The notes: generated by a model not told the origin, from the sequence alone. 64,000 bases of DNA from Streptomyces chrestomyceticus JCM 4735 (GCF_003865135.1 NZ_BHZC01000001.1:1674001-1738000), one strand, 5' to 3'; positions 8,669-17,840 are shown, counted from the stretch's first letter. Translations and numbers: made by a program.

Positions 8669-9760
8669 TCAGTTGAAGCCGGTGGTGAGGTAGTCGTCGA
8701 CGTTGTCCTTGGTGACGACGGCGGAGTAGAGGGTCACCGAGGCGGGGATCTCCAGTTCGGCGGTCCCGGAGAGGCCCCGGCCCTGGGCGAGGGCGCGGGC
8801 CAGGTCGACGGCCGAGGCCGCCATGGTCGGCGGGTACAGGACGGTGGCCTTCAGGACCGAGTTGCCGGCTTTGATGGTCTCCATGACGCGCCGGGAACCG
8901 GCACCGCCGACCATCAGGAAGCCGTCCCGCCCGGCCTGTTCGATGGCGCGCTCGGCGCCCACGCCCTGGTCGTCGTCGTGGTTCCACAGCGCGTCGAAGG
9001 AGGGGTGCGCCTGGAGCAGCCCGGCCATCTTCGCCTGCCCCGACTCCACGGTGAACTCGGCGGCCTGCCGCCCCACCTTGCGGATGGTGGGGTAGTTCTT
9101 CAGGGCGTCGTCGAAGCCCCTGGTGCGCTCCCGGGTCAGTTCGAGGGTGTCGATTCCGGCCAGTTCCACGACCTTCGCGTCCGGCTTGTCCTTGAGCTGC
9201 TCGCCGATGTAGCGCCCGGCGTTCAGGCCCATGCCGTAGTTGTCGCCGCCGATCCAGCAGCGGTACGCCTGCGGGGAGGCGAAGACCCGGTCGAGGTTGA
9301 CGACGGGGATGCCGGCCCGCATGGCCTTCAGCCCGACCTGGGTGAGCGCCTTGCCGTCGGCGGGGAGGACGACCAGGACGTCGACCCGCTTGTTGATGAG
9401 GGTCTCGATCTGCCCGATCTGCTGGGCGGTGTCGTTGGAGCCCTCGGTGATATCGAGGGTGACGTCCCGGTAGCGCTTGGCGCGGTTCCTGGCGTTCTGG
9501 TTGATGGCGTTGAGCCAGCCGTGGTCGGCCTGCGGTCCGGCGAACCCGATGGTGATCTTCTTGCCGGGCCGGTCGTCCACGCCACCCGCCTGCTGCTGCG
9601 TGGCGCCCGCAGGCGCGTCGCCGCGCTGGTTGCTCGTACAGGCGCTGAGCAGGGCGCCGGCCGAGACGGCGGCCGCGCCGAAGAGCATGTTCCGGCGGGT
9701 GGCGCGGGTGGCCGGGGCATCCGCCTGCGTGCCGTACGGGCCCGGCGTGCTGTCGGTCAT
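8669..9760 (-). CDS. Sugar ABC transporter substrate-binding lipoprotein (RbsB-like)
   Basis: Periplasmic-binding-protein type I lipoprotein of 363 aa that delivers a monosaccharide-like ligand to the adjacent permease. The N-terminus has a twin-arginine-like stretch (TRRNMLFGAAAVSAGALLSAC) with the lipobox cysteine at residue 41. The mature part has family motifs ITIGFAGPQADHGWLNAI, VDVLVVLPADGKAL, GIPVVNLDRV and WNHDDDQGVGAERAIEQAG. The ATG overlaps the permease stop (ATGA), so it is co-translated. The CUT2 family covers ribose, xylose, allose, galactose and inositol importers; ligand not determined. Confidence 0.93.
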   Translation of the reverse strand: MTDSTPGPYGTQADAPATRATRRNMLFGAAAVSAGALLSACTSNQRGDAPAGATQQQAGGVDDRPGKKITIGFAGPQADHGWLNAINQNARNRAKRYRDVTLDITEGSNDTAQQIGQIETLINKRVDVLVVLPADGKALTQVGLKAMRAGIPVVNLDRVFASPQAYRCWIGGDNYGMGLNAGRYIGEQLKDKPDAKVVELAGIDTLELTRERTRGFDDALKNYPTIRKVGRQAAEFTVESGQAKMAGLLQAHPSFDALWNHDDDQGVGAERAIEQAGRDGFLMVGGAGSRRVMETIKAGNSVLKATVLYPPTMAASAVDLARALAQGRGLSGTAELEIPASVTLYSAVVTKDNVDDYLTTGFN

Positions 9761-10821
9761 GACGTGTGCCCTTTCTGGACCAGTACGGCGATGACGATGA
9801 TGGCGCCCTTGGCGATCTGCTGGACGGCGGTCTCCAGGTTGTTCAGGGCGAACAGGTTGGTGATCGTGGTGAAGACGAGGACGCCGAGCACCGAGCCGGT
9901 GACGGTGCCGCGGCCGCCGCTGAGCAGGGTGCCGCCGATGATCGCGGCGGCGATGGCGTCCAGCTCGTAGAGGTTGCCGTTGGTGTTCTGGCCCGACCCG
10001 GTCAGCACGATCAGCAGGAACGCGGCGATGCCGCAGCACAGCCCGGACAGCAGGTAGAGCAGCAGCCGCTGCCGCCGTACGTCGATGCCCGCCAGCCGCG
10101 CCGCCTCCGGGTTGCCGCCGACGGCCACGGTACGCCGCCCGAAGGTCGTACGGTTCAGCAGCAGCCAGCCGGTGACGGTGACGGCGGCGAAGACCAGCAC
10201 GATCGGCGGGATGCCGAGGACGTACGCGTCGCGGCGGCCCAGGTCCAGCACGGACGGTACCGACACGATCTGCGTGCCGCCCTGGCTGATCTGGAGGGCG
10301 AGCCCGCGGGCGGCGGCGAGCATGGCGAGGGTGGCGATGAACGGCACCATGCCGCCGAACGCGACCAGCAGCCCGTTGACCAGCCCGCAGCCGAGACCGA
10401 CCAGCAGCGCGCAGAGCAGGATGCCGCCGAGTCCGTACTCCTGCGTGGCCACGGTCGTCGCCCAGACGGTCGCGAGGGCGACCATCGCGCCGACGGACAG
10501 GTCGATCCCGCCCCCGATGATCACGAAGGTGACGCCGACGGTCACCACACCGATCACCGACGCCTGGGTCAGCACCAGTTGCAGGTTCTGCACGCTCAGG
10601 AACTGTTCGGGCCGGGTGAGGGCGCCGACGGCCACGAGTGCCGCGAGCACGCCGAGCAGGGAGAGGTTGCGGATGTCGGTGCGGGCGCGCAGCCGGTCGC
10701 GCACGCCGGGGGTACGGGACGGGAGCGGGCCGGGTGTCTCCGGCGCGGGAGCGTGCGCCGGTGCGCGCCCGGCACCGGCGGGCACCGGCCGGCGGGGCAC
10801 TTTCTCTTCGGAGGTGTTCAC
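9757..10821 (-). CDS. Sugar ABC transporter permease (RbsC-like, CUT2)
   Basis: Inner-membrane permease of the ribose/xylose/inositol importer family, 354 aa. After a cytoplasmic N-terminal tail rich in Pro and Arg there are about nine or ten hydrophobic helices. Family stretches include GVVTVGVTFVIIGGGIDLSVGAMVALA and the conserved AIAAAIIGGTLLSGGRGTVTGSVLG coupling region (each given in part). The GTG at 10821 overlaps the ATPase stop (GTGA) and the gene's own stop overlaps the binding-protein start, so ATPase, permease and binding protein form one coupled unit. Confidence 0.94.
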   Translation of the reverse strand: MNTSEEKVPRRPVPAGAGRAPAHAPAPETPGPLPSRTPGVRDRLRARTDIRNLSLLGVLAALVAVGALTRPEQFLSVQNLQLVLTQASVIGVVTVGVTFVIIGGGIDLSVGAMVALATVWATTVATQEYGLGGILLCALLVGLGCGLVNGLLVAFGGMVPFIATLAMLAAARGLALQISQGGTQIVSVPSVLDLGRRDAYVLGIPPIVLVFAAVTVTGWLLLNRTTFGRRTVAVGGNPEAARLAGIDVRRQRLLLYLLSGLCCGIAAFLLIVLTGSGQNTNGNLYELDAIAAAIIGGTLLSGGRGTVTGSVLGVLVFTTITNLFALNNLETAVQQIAKGAIIVIAVLVQKGHTS

Positions 10822-12485
10822 GGTCGGTCTCCTCGCGGTGTGTCGGCGCTGCCTGCCATGACCAGGTCGAGCACCCGGTGTTCGTCCAGGGCCGCCGCGC
10901 TGCCCTCGTGGACGACCCGGCCCTCGCGCAGCACGAGCACGCGGTCGGCCAGGCCCAGGACTTCGGGGAGTTCACTCGACACCAGCAGCACCGCCACCCC
11001 GTCGTCGGCGAGCCGCCGCACCAGCGCGTACAGCTCGGCGCGCGCACCGACGTCGACCCCCCGGGTCGGCTCGTCGAGCAGCAGCACCCGGCAGCCGCGC
11101 AGCAGCCAGCGGGCCAGTACGGCCTTCTGCTGGTTGCCGCCGGACAAGGTCCGCACCGGCCGGTCCGGGTCGTCGGGCCGCAGCGACAGGTTCCGGGCGG
11201 CGGCGCGGGCGGCGGAACGTTCCGCCGCGCGGTCCAGCCATCCCGCGCGGGAGAAGCGCGGCAGCGAGGAGACCGAGACGTTGCGGTGGACGGACTCCAG
11301 GAGCAGCAGCGCCTGGGACTTGCGCTCCTCCGGGGCGAGGCCGAGGCCCGCCCGTACGGCGGCGGGGACGCTGCCGGGGCGCAGCGGGCGCCCGTCGACG
11401 AGGACGCGGCCCGCGGTGGGGCGGCGCGCGCCGAAGACGGTCTCCAGGATCTCCGAGCGCCCGGACCCGACGAGCCCGGCGAGGCCGAGGATCTCGCCCG
11501 GGTACAGGGCGAAGTCCAGCGGCGCGAACTCGTTGCGGCGGGTGAGACCTTCGGCAGAGAGGACGGGGATGGGGACGGGGGCGGAGGCGGTAGCGGGTGC
11601 CGGGGTGGGAGCGGGGGCTCTTTCCGCGGTGGTCGCGGAGGGCGCGGGGGCTGCGGAGGGCCCGGGGGACGCCGCGTGCTGCCGTACGGGGAAGGCGTGC
11701 TCGACGGTGCGGCCCGTCATCAGGGTCACGATGTCCCGGGTGGCGGTCGTCCGCGCGTCCAGCCCCCGGGCCGCCGCCCGGCCGTCCTTGAGGACGGTGA
11801 CCCGGTCGCCGACCCGGCGGATCTCCTCTAGCCGGTGCGAGATGTACACGACCGCGACGCCCGCGCCGGTCAGGCCGGCGACGATCCTGAAGAGGTTGCC
11901 GACCTCGTCCGGGTCGAGGGCGGCGGACGGCTCGTCCATGACGATCAGCCGTACGTCGTGGGAGAGGGCGCGGGCCATGGAGGCGATCTGCTGCCCGGCG
12001 GCGGACAGTGAGCCGGCCGGCGCGCCCGGGTCGATCTCGGGGTGCCCGAGACGGCCCAGGATCGCGGCTGTGGCGGTCCGGGCCGCGCGGGAGCGGACGA
12101 AGCCGGCGGTGGACCGCTCGTGCCCGAGGAAGACGTTCTCGGCCACCGACAGATGCTCCACCAGGTCGAGTTCCTGGTAGATGGTGGCGATGCCGAGCCG
12201 CATGGCGGCGGCCGGCGACTTCAGCACGACAGGTGCGCCCTGCCAGCGGATCTCGCCCGCGTCGGGCTGGTGGGCCCCGGCCAGCACCTTGATCAGGGTG
12301 GACTTCCCGGCGCCGTTCTGACCGAGGAGGCAGTGCGTCTCACCGGCCGTCACATCGAGGTCGACGCCGTCCAGGGCCCGTACACCGGGGAAGGACTTGC
12401 TGATGCCGTGCATGGTGAGCAGGGGTTCACCGGGGCCCGGCGGTCCGGACGAGGCCGGCGGTCCGGGGTGGCGCTCTGGTGCCAT
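10818..12485 (-). CDS. Sugar ABC transporter ATP-binding protein (RbsA-like, two NBDs)
   Basis: Tandem-ATPase subunit of a CUT2 sugar importer, 555 aa. The start chosen is the ATG at 12485, nine bases after GAGGAGG; the frame runs upstream into the repeat array without a site. NBD1 carries GQNGAGKST, IYQELDLVEHLSVAENVF and the Walker B LIVMDEPSAAL. NBD2 has the degenerate Walker A GLVGSGRSE typical of RbsA, then LSGGNQQKAVLARWL and LLLDEPTRGVDVG. The two halves are joined by an unusual Pro/Ala/Thr-rich linker of about 45 residues (around AAPAPSATTAERAPAPTPAP), not normally present in the family. It is first of the coupled importer genes and is preceded by a 19-bp tandem repeat. Confidence 0.93.
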   Translation of the reverse strand: MAPERHPGPPASSGPPGPGEPLLTMHGISKSFPGVRALDGVDLDVTAGETHCLLGQNGAGKSTLIKVLAGAHQPDAGEIRWQGAPVVLKSPAAAMRLGIATIYQELDLVEHLSVAENVFLGHERSTAGFVRSRAARTATAAILGRLGHPEIDPGAPAGSLSAAGQQIASMARALSHDVRLIVMDEPSAALDPDEVGNLFRIVAGLTGAGVAVVYISHRLEEIRRVGDRVTVLKDGRAAARGLDARTTATRDIVTLMTGRTVEHAFPVRQHAASPGPSAAPAPSATTAERAPAPTPAPATASAPVPIPVLSAEGLTRRNEFAPLDFALYPGEILGLAGLVGSGRSEILETVFGARRPTAGRVLVDGRPLRPGSVPAAVRAGLGLAPEERKSQALLLLESVHRNVSVSSLPRFSRAGWLDRAAERSAARAAARNLSLRPDDPDRPVRTLSGGNQQKAVLARWLLRGCRVLLLDEPTRGVDVGARAELYALVRRLADDGVAVLLVSSELPEVLGLADRVLVLREGRVVHEGSAAALDEHRVLDLVMAGSADTPRGDRP

Positions 12486-12595
12486 GGCGTGCAGCCTCCT
12501 CGACGACGTCGGTGAGCGGGCCGGGCGGTGCGGTGCGAGCGGTGTGGGCGGTGCGGGCGGGCGCGTGCGGGACGTACGGCGGTGCGGGGACGGTG

Positions 12596-12804
12596 CGACG
12601 GAACGGCAGCGGCACGACGGAACGCAGGTGGTGCGACGAAACGGCAGCGGCACGACGGAACAGGTGCGGATCGACGGAACGGGAACGGTACGACGGAACG
12701 CGGGCGGTGCGACGGAACGGGAGTGTTACGACGAAACAGGGGCGGATCGACGGAACGAGAGCGATACGACGAAACGCGGGCGGTACGACGGTCACTGGCG
12801 TACG
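12596..12804. repeat. 19-bp tandem repeat (minisatellite), 11 units
   Basis: A core CGACGRAAC recurs with exact 19-bp spacing at 12596, 12615, 12634, 12653, 12672, 12691, 12710, 12729, 12748, 12767 and (as CGACGGTCA) 12786. The consensus unit is about CGACGGAACGGGAGCGGTA; units differ at a few fixed positions. It fills most of the 457-bp gene-free gap between the ROK repressor and the importer ATPase, on the upstream side of the importer. A 19-bp period is not a multiple of three, and no frame has a convincing ribosome site, so it is judged non-coding. It could be an operator array, an mRNA leader element or a neutral minisatellite. Confidence 0.85.
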
Positions 12805-12942
12805 GAGTCGCTTCGGTACGGACATCCGGCGTGCTCGGCGTGCGTGGCGTGCTCGGCGCCACTCGGACGATGTGCAGGTGCGGGAACGAGCACGCGACGT
12901 GATGCGTGCGGCGGTGCGGCGACCGGTGCTGCGGACGGTGCG

Positions 12943-14124
12943 TCAGGCGGGTGAGAAGAGGTGGTCGCTGATGAGGCGGGCGGCGCCGGTGACGCCGGCC
13001 GCCTGGCCCAGCTCCCCCAGCACGATGGGCAGGTTGTTCGTCGCCAGCGGCAGCGACTGGCGGTAGACCTGGGTGCGGATCGCGGCGAGGAGGGTGTGGC
13101 CGAGGCCGGTCACGCCGCCCCCGATCACCACCAGCCCCGGGTTGAAGAAGCTGACGAGACCGGCGATGACCTGGCCGGTGCGGCTGCCGCCGGTCCGGAT
13201 CAGGTCCAGTGCGACGGGATCGCCGGCGGCGGCAGCGGCGGCCACCTCGGGCGCGCCGAGCGCACCGGCCGCCGCCAGCCGTGCCGCCAGCTCCGGCGAG
13301 GTGCCCTCGCGCGCGGCGGCCTCCGCGTCGCGGGCGAGGGAGGCGCCGCCGAAGTACGCCTCCAGGCAGCCCCGGTTGCCGCAGGCGCACGGGCGGCCGT
13401 CCGGTTCGACCTGGATGTGGCCGATGTCCCCGGCGCTGCCCGTCGTCCCCCGGTAGACCTCGCCGCCCACCACGATGCCGCAGCCGATCCCCGTACCGAT
13501 CTTGACGAAGAGGAAGTCCCGCACGGTGCGGGCGACGCCCGCGTGCTGCTCCCCCATCGCCATCAGGTTGACGTCGTTGTCGACCATGACCGGGCAGCCC
13601 AGTTCCTGGCTGAGCGCCTCCCGTACGGGGAAGCCGTCCCAGCCCGGCATGATGGGCGGCGCCACCGGTACGCCCTCGGGGAAGCGGACCGGCCCCGGCA
13701 CGCCGATGCCCGCGCCGTCGAACCCTTCGGCCACCCCGCTCGCCTTCAGCTTGCCCGCCAGCGCGAGGGCCTGCTCGAAGACGGCGACCGGCCCCTCGCG
13801 CACATCCATGGGCTGGGTCAGATGGCCCAGCACCTCCAGCTCGGCGTTGGTGACGGCCACGTCGACGGAGGTGGCGCCGATGTCGATGCCCAGGAAGAGC
13901 AGGGCGGGTGCGAGCCGGACGTTGTGCGAGCGGCGGCCGCCCCGGGAGGCGGCCAGGCCGTCGGCGACGACCAGCCCGGTCTCCAGCAGCCGGTCCACCT
14001 CCACCGCCAGCTTGGAGCGTGAGAGGTCGACCCGGTCGCCCAGTTGGGCGCGGGAGCTGGGGCCGTGGTCGCGGAGCAGGCGCAGGAGCCGCGCCTGGTG
14101 CGCGTTGGCGGGCCTCGCCGTCAT
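12943..14124 (-). CDS. ROK-family transcriptional repressor
   Basis: Sugar-responsive repressor of 393 aa. A winged helix-turn-helix occupies residues 1-75 (HQARLLRLLRDHGPSSRAQLG, LSRSKLAVEVDRLLETGLV). The ROK sugar-kinase-like domain follows, with FLGIDIGATSVDVAVTN, GVPGPVRFPEG and the structural zinc motif CACGNRGCLE. The DNA-binding arm marks it as repressor rather than glucokinase. Start: ATG at 14124; a GTG three codons upstream (14133) sits better behind GGAGGGG and may be the true start. It is upstream of, and collinear with, the sugar ABC operon, which it probably controls. A perfect-looking dyad at 14255-14277 lies in the gap shared with the divergent BTAD regulator. Confidence 0.92.
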   Translation of the reverse strand: MTARPANAHQARLLRLLRDHGPSSRAQLGDRVDLSRSKLAVEVDRLLETGLVVADGLAASRGGRRSHNVRLAPALLFLGIDIGATSVDVAVTNAELEVLGHLTQPMDVREGPVAVFEQALALAGKLKASGVAEGFDGAGIGVPGPVRFPEGVPVAPPIMPGWDGFPVREALSQELGCPVMVDNDVNLMAMGEQHAGVARTVRDFLFVKIGTGIGCGIVVGGEVYRGTTGSAGDIGHIQVEPDGRPCACGNRGCLEAYFGGASLARDAEAAAREGTSPELAARLAAAGALGAPEVAAAAAAGDPVALDLIRTGGSRTGQVIAGLVSFFNPGLVVIGGGVTGLGHTLLAAIRTQVYRQSLPLATNNLPIVLGELGQAAGVTGAARLISDHLFSPA

Positions 14125-14254
14125 GCGCCTCACGCCACCCCTCCAGCCGTCGTCGGCCGTACGTGGTCCGGCACCGAGCGGCGCCGGGGCTTTCGAGGGG
14201 AACGTAGCAGCGCTTGTCCGGACGGGGAAGAAGTACGGACAGGATCGCCCCGGA

Positions 14255-14277
14255 CTTTCTCCTGTGTGAGGACAAAG
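14255..14277. promoter_or_regulatory. Inverted repeat, candidate ROK operator
   Basis: CTTTCTCCT, five bases (GTGTG), then AGGACAAAG: the arms match at 8 of 9 positions. It sits in the 195-bp divergent gap between the ROK repressor and the BTAD regulator. Assignment to the ROK protein is inferred from position. Confidence 0.45.
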
Positions 14278-14328
14278 CTGCCGTGGCCGCTGGTCGGCGT
14301 CCGGCGGCGGTCCGGGGAGAATGGGCCG

Positions 14329-17300
14329 GTGAACTACCGCTACCGCGTGCTCGGCGCCACTCAGGCGCGCCGCCCGGACGGCACCGAGGTGCCCGTGAAG
14401 GGGGCGCGGCTGCGTGCCCTGCTGGCCGCGCTCGCGGCGGGCGGCGGGCGGCCCGTACCGGCGGACCGGCTGATCGCCCAGGTGTGGGGCGAGGACGCGG
14501 AGCCGCCGGCGGACGCCCCGGCGGCGCTCCAGGCCCTGGTCGGCCGGCTGCGCCGGGCTCTCGGCGGGCCGGCGGTCACCTCGTCGCCCGGCGGGTACGG
14601 GCTGGCGGCCGGGCCGGACAGCATCGACCTCTTCCGCTTCGAACGGCTGACGGCGGAGGGCACGGCCGCACTGCGCGACGGCGACCCCGCGCGGGCGGCC
14701 GAGCTGCTGCACGAGGCGCTGGCCCTGTGGCAGGGCCCCGCGCTGGCGGACCTGCCGGACCGGGACAGTGATCCGCTCGCCGTACGGGCCGACCGGCGGC
14801 ACGGCGAGGCCCGCCGCGCCCGGCTGGCGGCCGAGGTGGCGCTGGGCCGGGCGGCGGACACGCTGGCCGAACTGGCGTCGCTGGCCACGGCGGAGCCCCT
14901 GGACGAGCCCTTGCAGGCCCTGCGCATCCGGGCACTGTGGGCGGCGGGGCGGCAGGCCGAGGCGCTCCAGGCGTACGAGGAGGTACGGGCGGGACTCGCG
15001 GAGCGGCTGGGCACCGACCCCGGCCCCGAACTGCGCACCCTCCACGCGCACCTGCTGGCCGGAACCATGGACCCGCCCACCGCACCGGCACCGGCCGCCT
15101 CCTCCGTCACGGGAACGTCCACCGCACCGGCCCCTGGCATCACGGCCACGGGAGCCCCCACCGCACCGGCCCCCGCCACCCCCGCACCGACCGCCCCCTC
15201 CTCCGCACCCCCGACCGGCCACCTCCGCTCCCGCCTCACCTCCTTCGTGGGCCGAACCGACGAACTGGCCGCGCTCACCCGCGAGTTGGCCGACCAACGT
15301 CTGGTGACCCTGCTGGGCGCGGGCGGCGTCGGAAAGACCCGCCTGGCCCTGGAGGCCGCCGAAGCCGCCGGTACGCAGGGCGAACGGTGGCCCGACGGCA
15401 TCCGGGTCGCCGAACTGGCCTCCGTACGGGACGGGACGAGCGTGCCCGAGGCCGTACTGACCGCGCTCGGCGGCCGGACGACACAGGTGCGGGCGCCGGG
15501 CGCCGACGACCTGCGCGCCTCCGGGAGCCCCGCGTCCCCTCTCGGCCGGCTCGTGGACCACTGCGGGCAGCGGCGGATGCTGCTGGTGCTCGACAACTGC
15601 GAGCACGTGATCGACGCGGCTGCCGAGCTGGCGGACACCGTACTGGCCCACTGCCTGGGTGTGACGGTACTGGCCACCAGCCGCGAACCGCTCGGCGTCC
15701 CCGGCGAATCGGTACGCCCCGTCGAGCCGCTGCCGCCGCAGGCCGCGCTCCGGTTGCTGGGCGAGCGTGGTGCCGCCGCGCGCCCCGGGTTCCGTACCGA
15801 GGACGACCCGGACGCGTGCGCCGAGATCTGCCGCAGGCTGGACGGCCTGCCGCTCGCCGTCGAACTGGCGGCGGCACGGCTGCGCGCGCTGACACCGCGT
15901 CAGATCGCGGAACGGCTGGACGACCGGTTCCGGCTCCTGACCGGCGGCAGCCGGACGTCCCTGCCCCGGCAGCAGACGCTGCGCGCCGTGGTGGACTGGT
16001 CCTGGGACCTGCTCACGGCCGACGAGCGCGCGGTGCTGCGCCGCCTGTCCGTCTTCTCCGGCGGCTGCGAGGCGGCGGAGGCGGAGTACGTGTGTGCCGT
16101 CCCCGCCCCGGCCGACGGCCCCCACTCCCCCGCCGACGTCCTGGCCGTACTGACCTCGCTCGTCGACAAGTCCCTGGTCACCGCCGCCCCCGAGAGTCCG
16201 CGCGGGATGCGTTACCGGCTGCTCGAAACGGTCGCCGAGTACGCCGGGGAGCGGCTGACGGACTCCGGGGAGCGGGCGGCCGTGGAGCGGCGGCACCTGA
16301 CGGCGTACCGGGAGCTGGCCCGGACCGGCGAGCCCGAGTTGCGCGGGCCGCGCCAGGCGGCGTGGCTGGAGCGCTTCGAGACCGAGCACGCCAACGTGCG
16401 GGCCGCGCTGGGCACGGCGGTCGCCCGGGCCGAGGAGCAGGAAGGACTGTGCCTGGCCCTGTCCATGAGCTGGTTCTGGCAACTGCGCAACCACCAGGCG
16501 GACGCCCGGCACTGGGCCGCCGCCGTCGCGGGCCTCGGCCCCGACCCCTTCGCGGACCCCGTACGGCCCGCCGAGCCCCTGGCGGAACGGTGCACGGCGG
16601 TCCCTCCGCCGTGGTCGGGCGAGCGGCTGCGCGAGGCCCGGCGCGGCGTCCGGCTGCTGGTGCTGGCGAGCAACAGCGACCAGGCCGGACCGTCCGGGCC
16701 GGTGCGGCCGGAGTCGGTCGTGGCCGCGTACCGGCCGGGGCTGCCGCAGACCGTGCGGCAGCCGGGCGTCATGTGGTTCTTCGCCCGGCTGATGACCGGC
16801 GGGTTCGCGGGGCTCGACGAGACCGTCGACGCCGTGGTGCGCCACTGCCGGGAGTTGGGAGACGGCTGGGACCTGGGCCTGGCGCTGCTGTTGCGCACCA
16901 AGGTGCTCGGCGGCCGGCCGGGCGAACTGGACCGGTCGGCGCGCGACGCGGAGGAAGCGCTGGCACTCTTCGAGGCGGCCGGGGACCTGTGGGGTACCGC
17001 CGAGTCCCTGTCCGCGCGCGGCGACACGTACGAGCGGCGCGGGCAGTACGCACTGGCGGACGCGGACTTCGAGCGCGCCATGGAGTCTTCCGCCCGGGTC
17101 GGGGCGGACGTGCAGGTACCGGAGTTCAAGGCGAGGCTGGCGGCCGTACGGCTGGAAGGCACGTACGGGAGGGAGGACACGTACGGGAGGGACAACAGGT
17201 ACGGGACCGGCCGGGAGAGCGGCAACGCCGAGGGGGCCGACGCTTCCCTCTCTCTGCGGGTGCGGGAGGCGGAGCGGCTGCTGCTGGAAGCCGTGGCCGA

Positions 17301-17838
17301 GTCCCGGCCCTCCTCCGGCGAGACGCTGAGCACGGCGCGGCTGCTGCTGGCCCGGCACTACGGCCGGACCGGGCGCACCGGCCTCGCCCGGGAGCAGTTG
17401 CGGGAGGCCGAGCAGGCGTTCACCACCGGCACTCCGGCCCTCTTCACCGGGGTGGTGACCGGGCTGCACGGCTGGCTGGACTGTCTCGACGGGGAGTTCA
17501 CCCGGGCGCGCGAGCACGTGCGCCGGGCCGTACGGCAGCTCGCCGGCCTCGCGCCCTTGGTGGCTCCGCACCTGCTGGTCCATCAGCTCCTCTGCGGCGG
17601 GTGGTCGATGGCCCACTCGGGCGCGGCCGAGGACGGCGCCCGCCTGCTGGGGGCGTACGACCGGCACGCGCCCGGCGCCGACGGCTTCGGTCTCCAGCCG
17701 CTGCCGCCCGAGGCCGAGGCCCGGGTCCGGCAGCAAGCCGAGGCAGCGCTACGTGCCGTGCTGGGCACCGACGCCTACTGGCGGGCCCACGCCGAGGGCG
17801 GCGGCCTCACGGTGCATGAAGCCGCCGCCATCATCTGA
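14329..17838 (+). CDS. BTAD/STAND regulator (AfsR/SARP-like, with NTPase and TPR region)
   Basis: Large cytoplasmic transcription activator of 1169 aa. An OmpR-type winged helix occupies about residues 1-95 (ARLRALLAALAAGGGRPVPADRL) and the bacterial transcriptional activation domain about 96-245 (DLFRFERLTAEG, EPLQALRIRALWAAGRQAEALQAYEEV). A Thr/Ala/Pro-rich linker (245-300) leads to an NTPase with Walker A GAGGVGKTR near residue 330 and Walker B LLVLDNCEHV. The C-terminal half is helical, TPR-like, and holds a low-complexity insert TYGREDTYGRDNRYGTG near residue 945. The GTG at 14329 follows GGGGAGA and starts directly at the winged helix. Such regulators often switch secondary-metabolite genes, but no biosynthetic cluster is visible nearby. 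Confidence 0.9.
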   Translation: MNYRYRVLGATQARRPDGTEVPVKGARLRALLAALAAGGGRPVPADRLIAQVWGEDAEPPADAPAALQALVGRLRRALGGPAVTSSPGGYGLAAGPDSIDLFRFERLTAEGTAALRDGDPARAAELLHEALALWQGPALADLPDRDSDPLAVRADRRHGEARRARLAAEVALGRAADTLAELASLATAEPLDEPLQALRIRALWAAGRQAEALQAYEEVRAGLAERLGTDPGPELRTLHAHLLAGTMDPPTAPAPAASSVTGTSTAPAPGITATGAPTAPAPATPAPTAPSSAPPTGHLRSRLTSFVGRTDELAALTRELADQRLVTLLGAGGVGKTRLALEAAEAAGTQGERWPDGIRVAELASVRDGTSVPEAVLTALGGRTTQVRAPGADDLRASGSPASPLGRLVDHCGQRRMLLVLDNCEHVIDAAAELADTVLAHCLGVTVLATSREPLGVPGESVRPVEPLPPQAALRLLGERGAAARPGFRTEDDPDACAEICRRLDGLPLAVELAAARLRALTPRQIAERLDDRFRLLTGGSRTSLPRQQTLRAVVDWSWDLLTADERAVLRRLSVFSGGCEAAEAEYVCAVPAPADGPHSPADVLAVLTSLVDKSLVTAAPESPRGMRYRLLETVAEYAGERLTDSGERAAVERRHLTAYRELARTGEPELRGPRQAAWLERFETEHANVRAALGTAVARAEEQEGLCLALSMSWFWQLRNHQADARHWAAAVAGLGPDPFADPVRPAEPLAERCTAVPPPWSGERLREARRGVRLLVLASNSDQAGPSGPVRPESVVAAYRPGLPQTVRQPGVMWFFARLMTGGFAGLDETVDAVVRHCRELGDGWDLGLALLLRTKVLGGRPGELDRSARDAEEALALFEAAGDLWGTAESLSARGDTYERRGQYALADADFERAMESSARVGADVQVPEFKARLAAVRLEGTYGREDTYGRDNRYGTGRESGNAEGADASLSLRVREAERLLLEAVAESRPSSGETLSTARLLLARHYGRTGRTGLAREQLREAEQAFTTGTPALFTGVVTGLHGWLDCLDGEFTRAREHVRRAVRQLAGLAPLVAPHLLVHQLLCGGWSMAHSGAAEDGARLLGAYDRHAPGADGFGLQPLPPEAEARVRQQAEAALRAVLGTDAYWRAHAEGGGLTVHEAAAII

Positions 17839-17840
17839 CA

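Noticed and set aside
12596..12804. CRISPR array
   Set aside because: Repeats are 19 bp with no unique spacers and no cas genes nearby.
12427..12902. Possible repeat protein encoded by the 19-bp array (both strands are open)
   Set aside because: No ribosome site, and a 19-bp unit shifts frame each copy; the openness follows from lack of T/A in the repeat.
14133..17736. Very long minus-strand open frame antisense to the BTAD regulator, continuous with the ROK gene
   Set aside because: It is a GC-bias shadow: no family motifs, odd Gly/Arg/Gln composition, and the real plus-strand gene has complete domains. Only its last 1.2 kb is the ROK gene.
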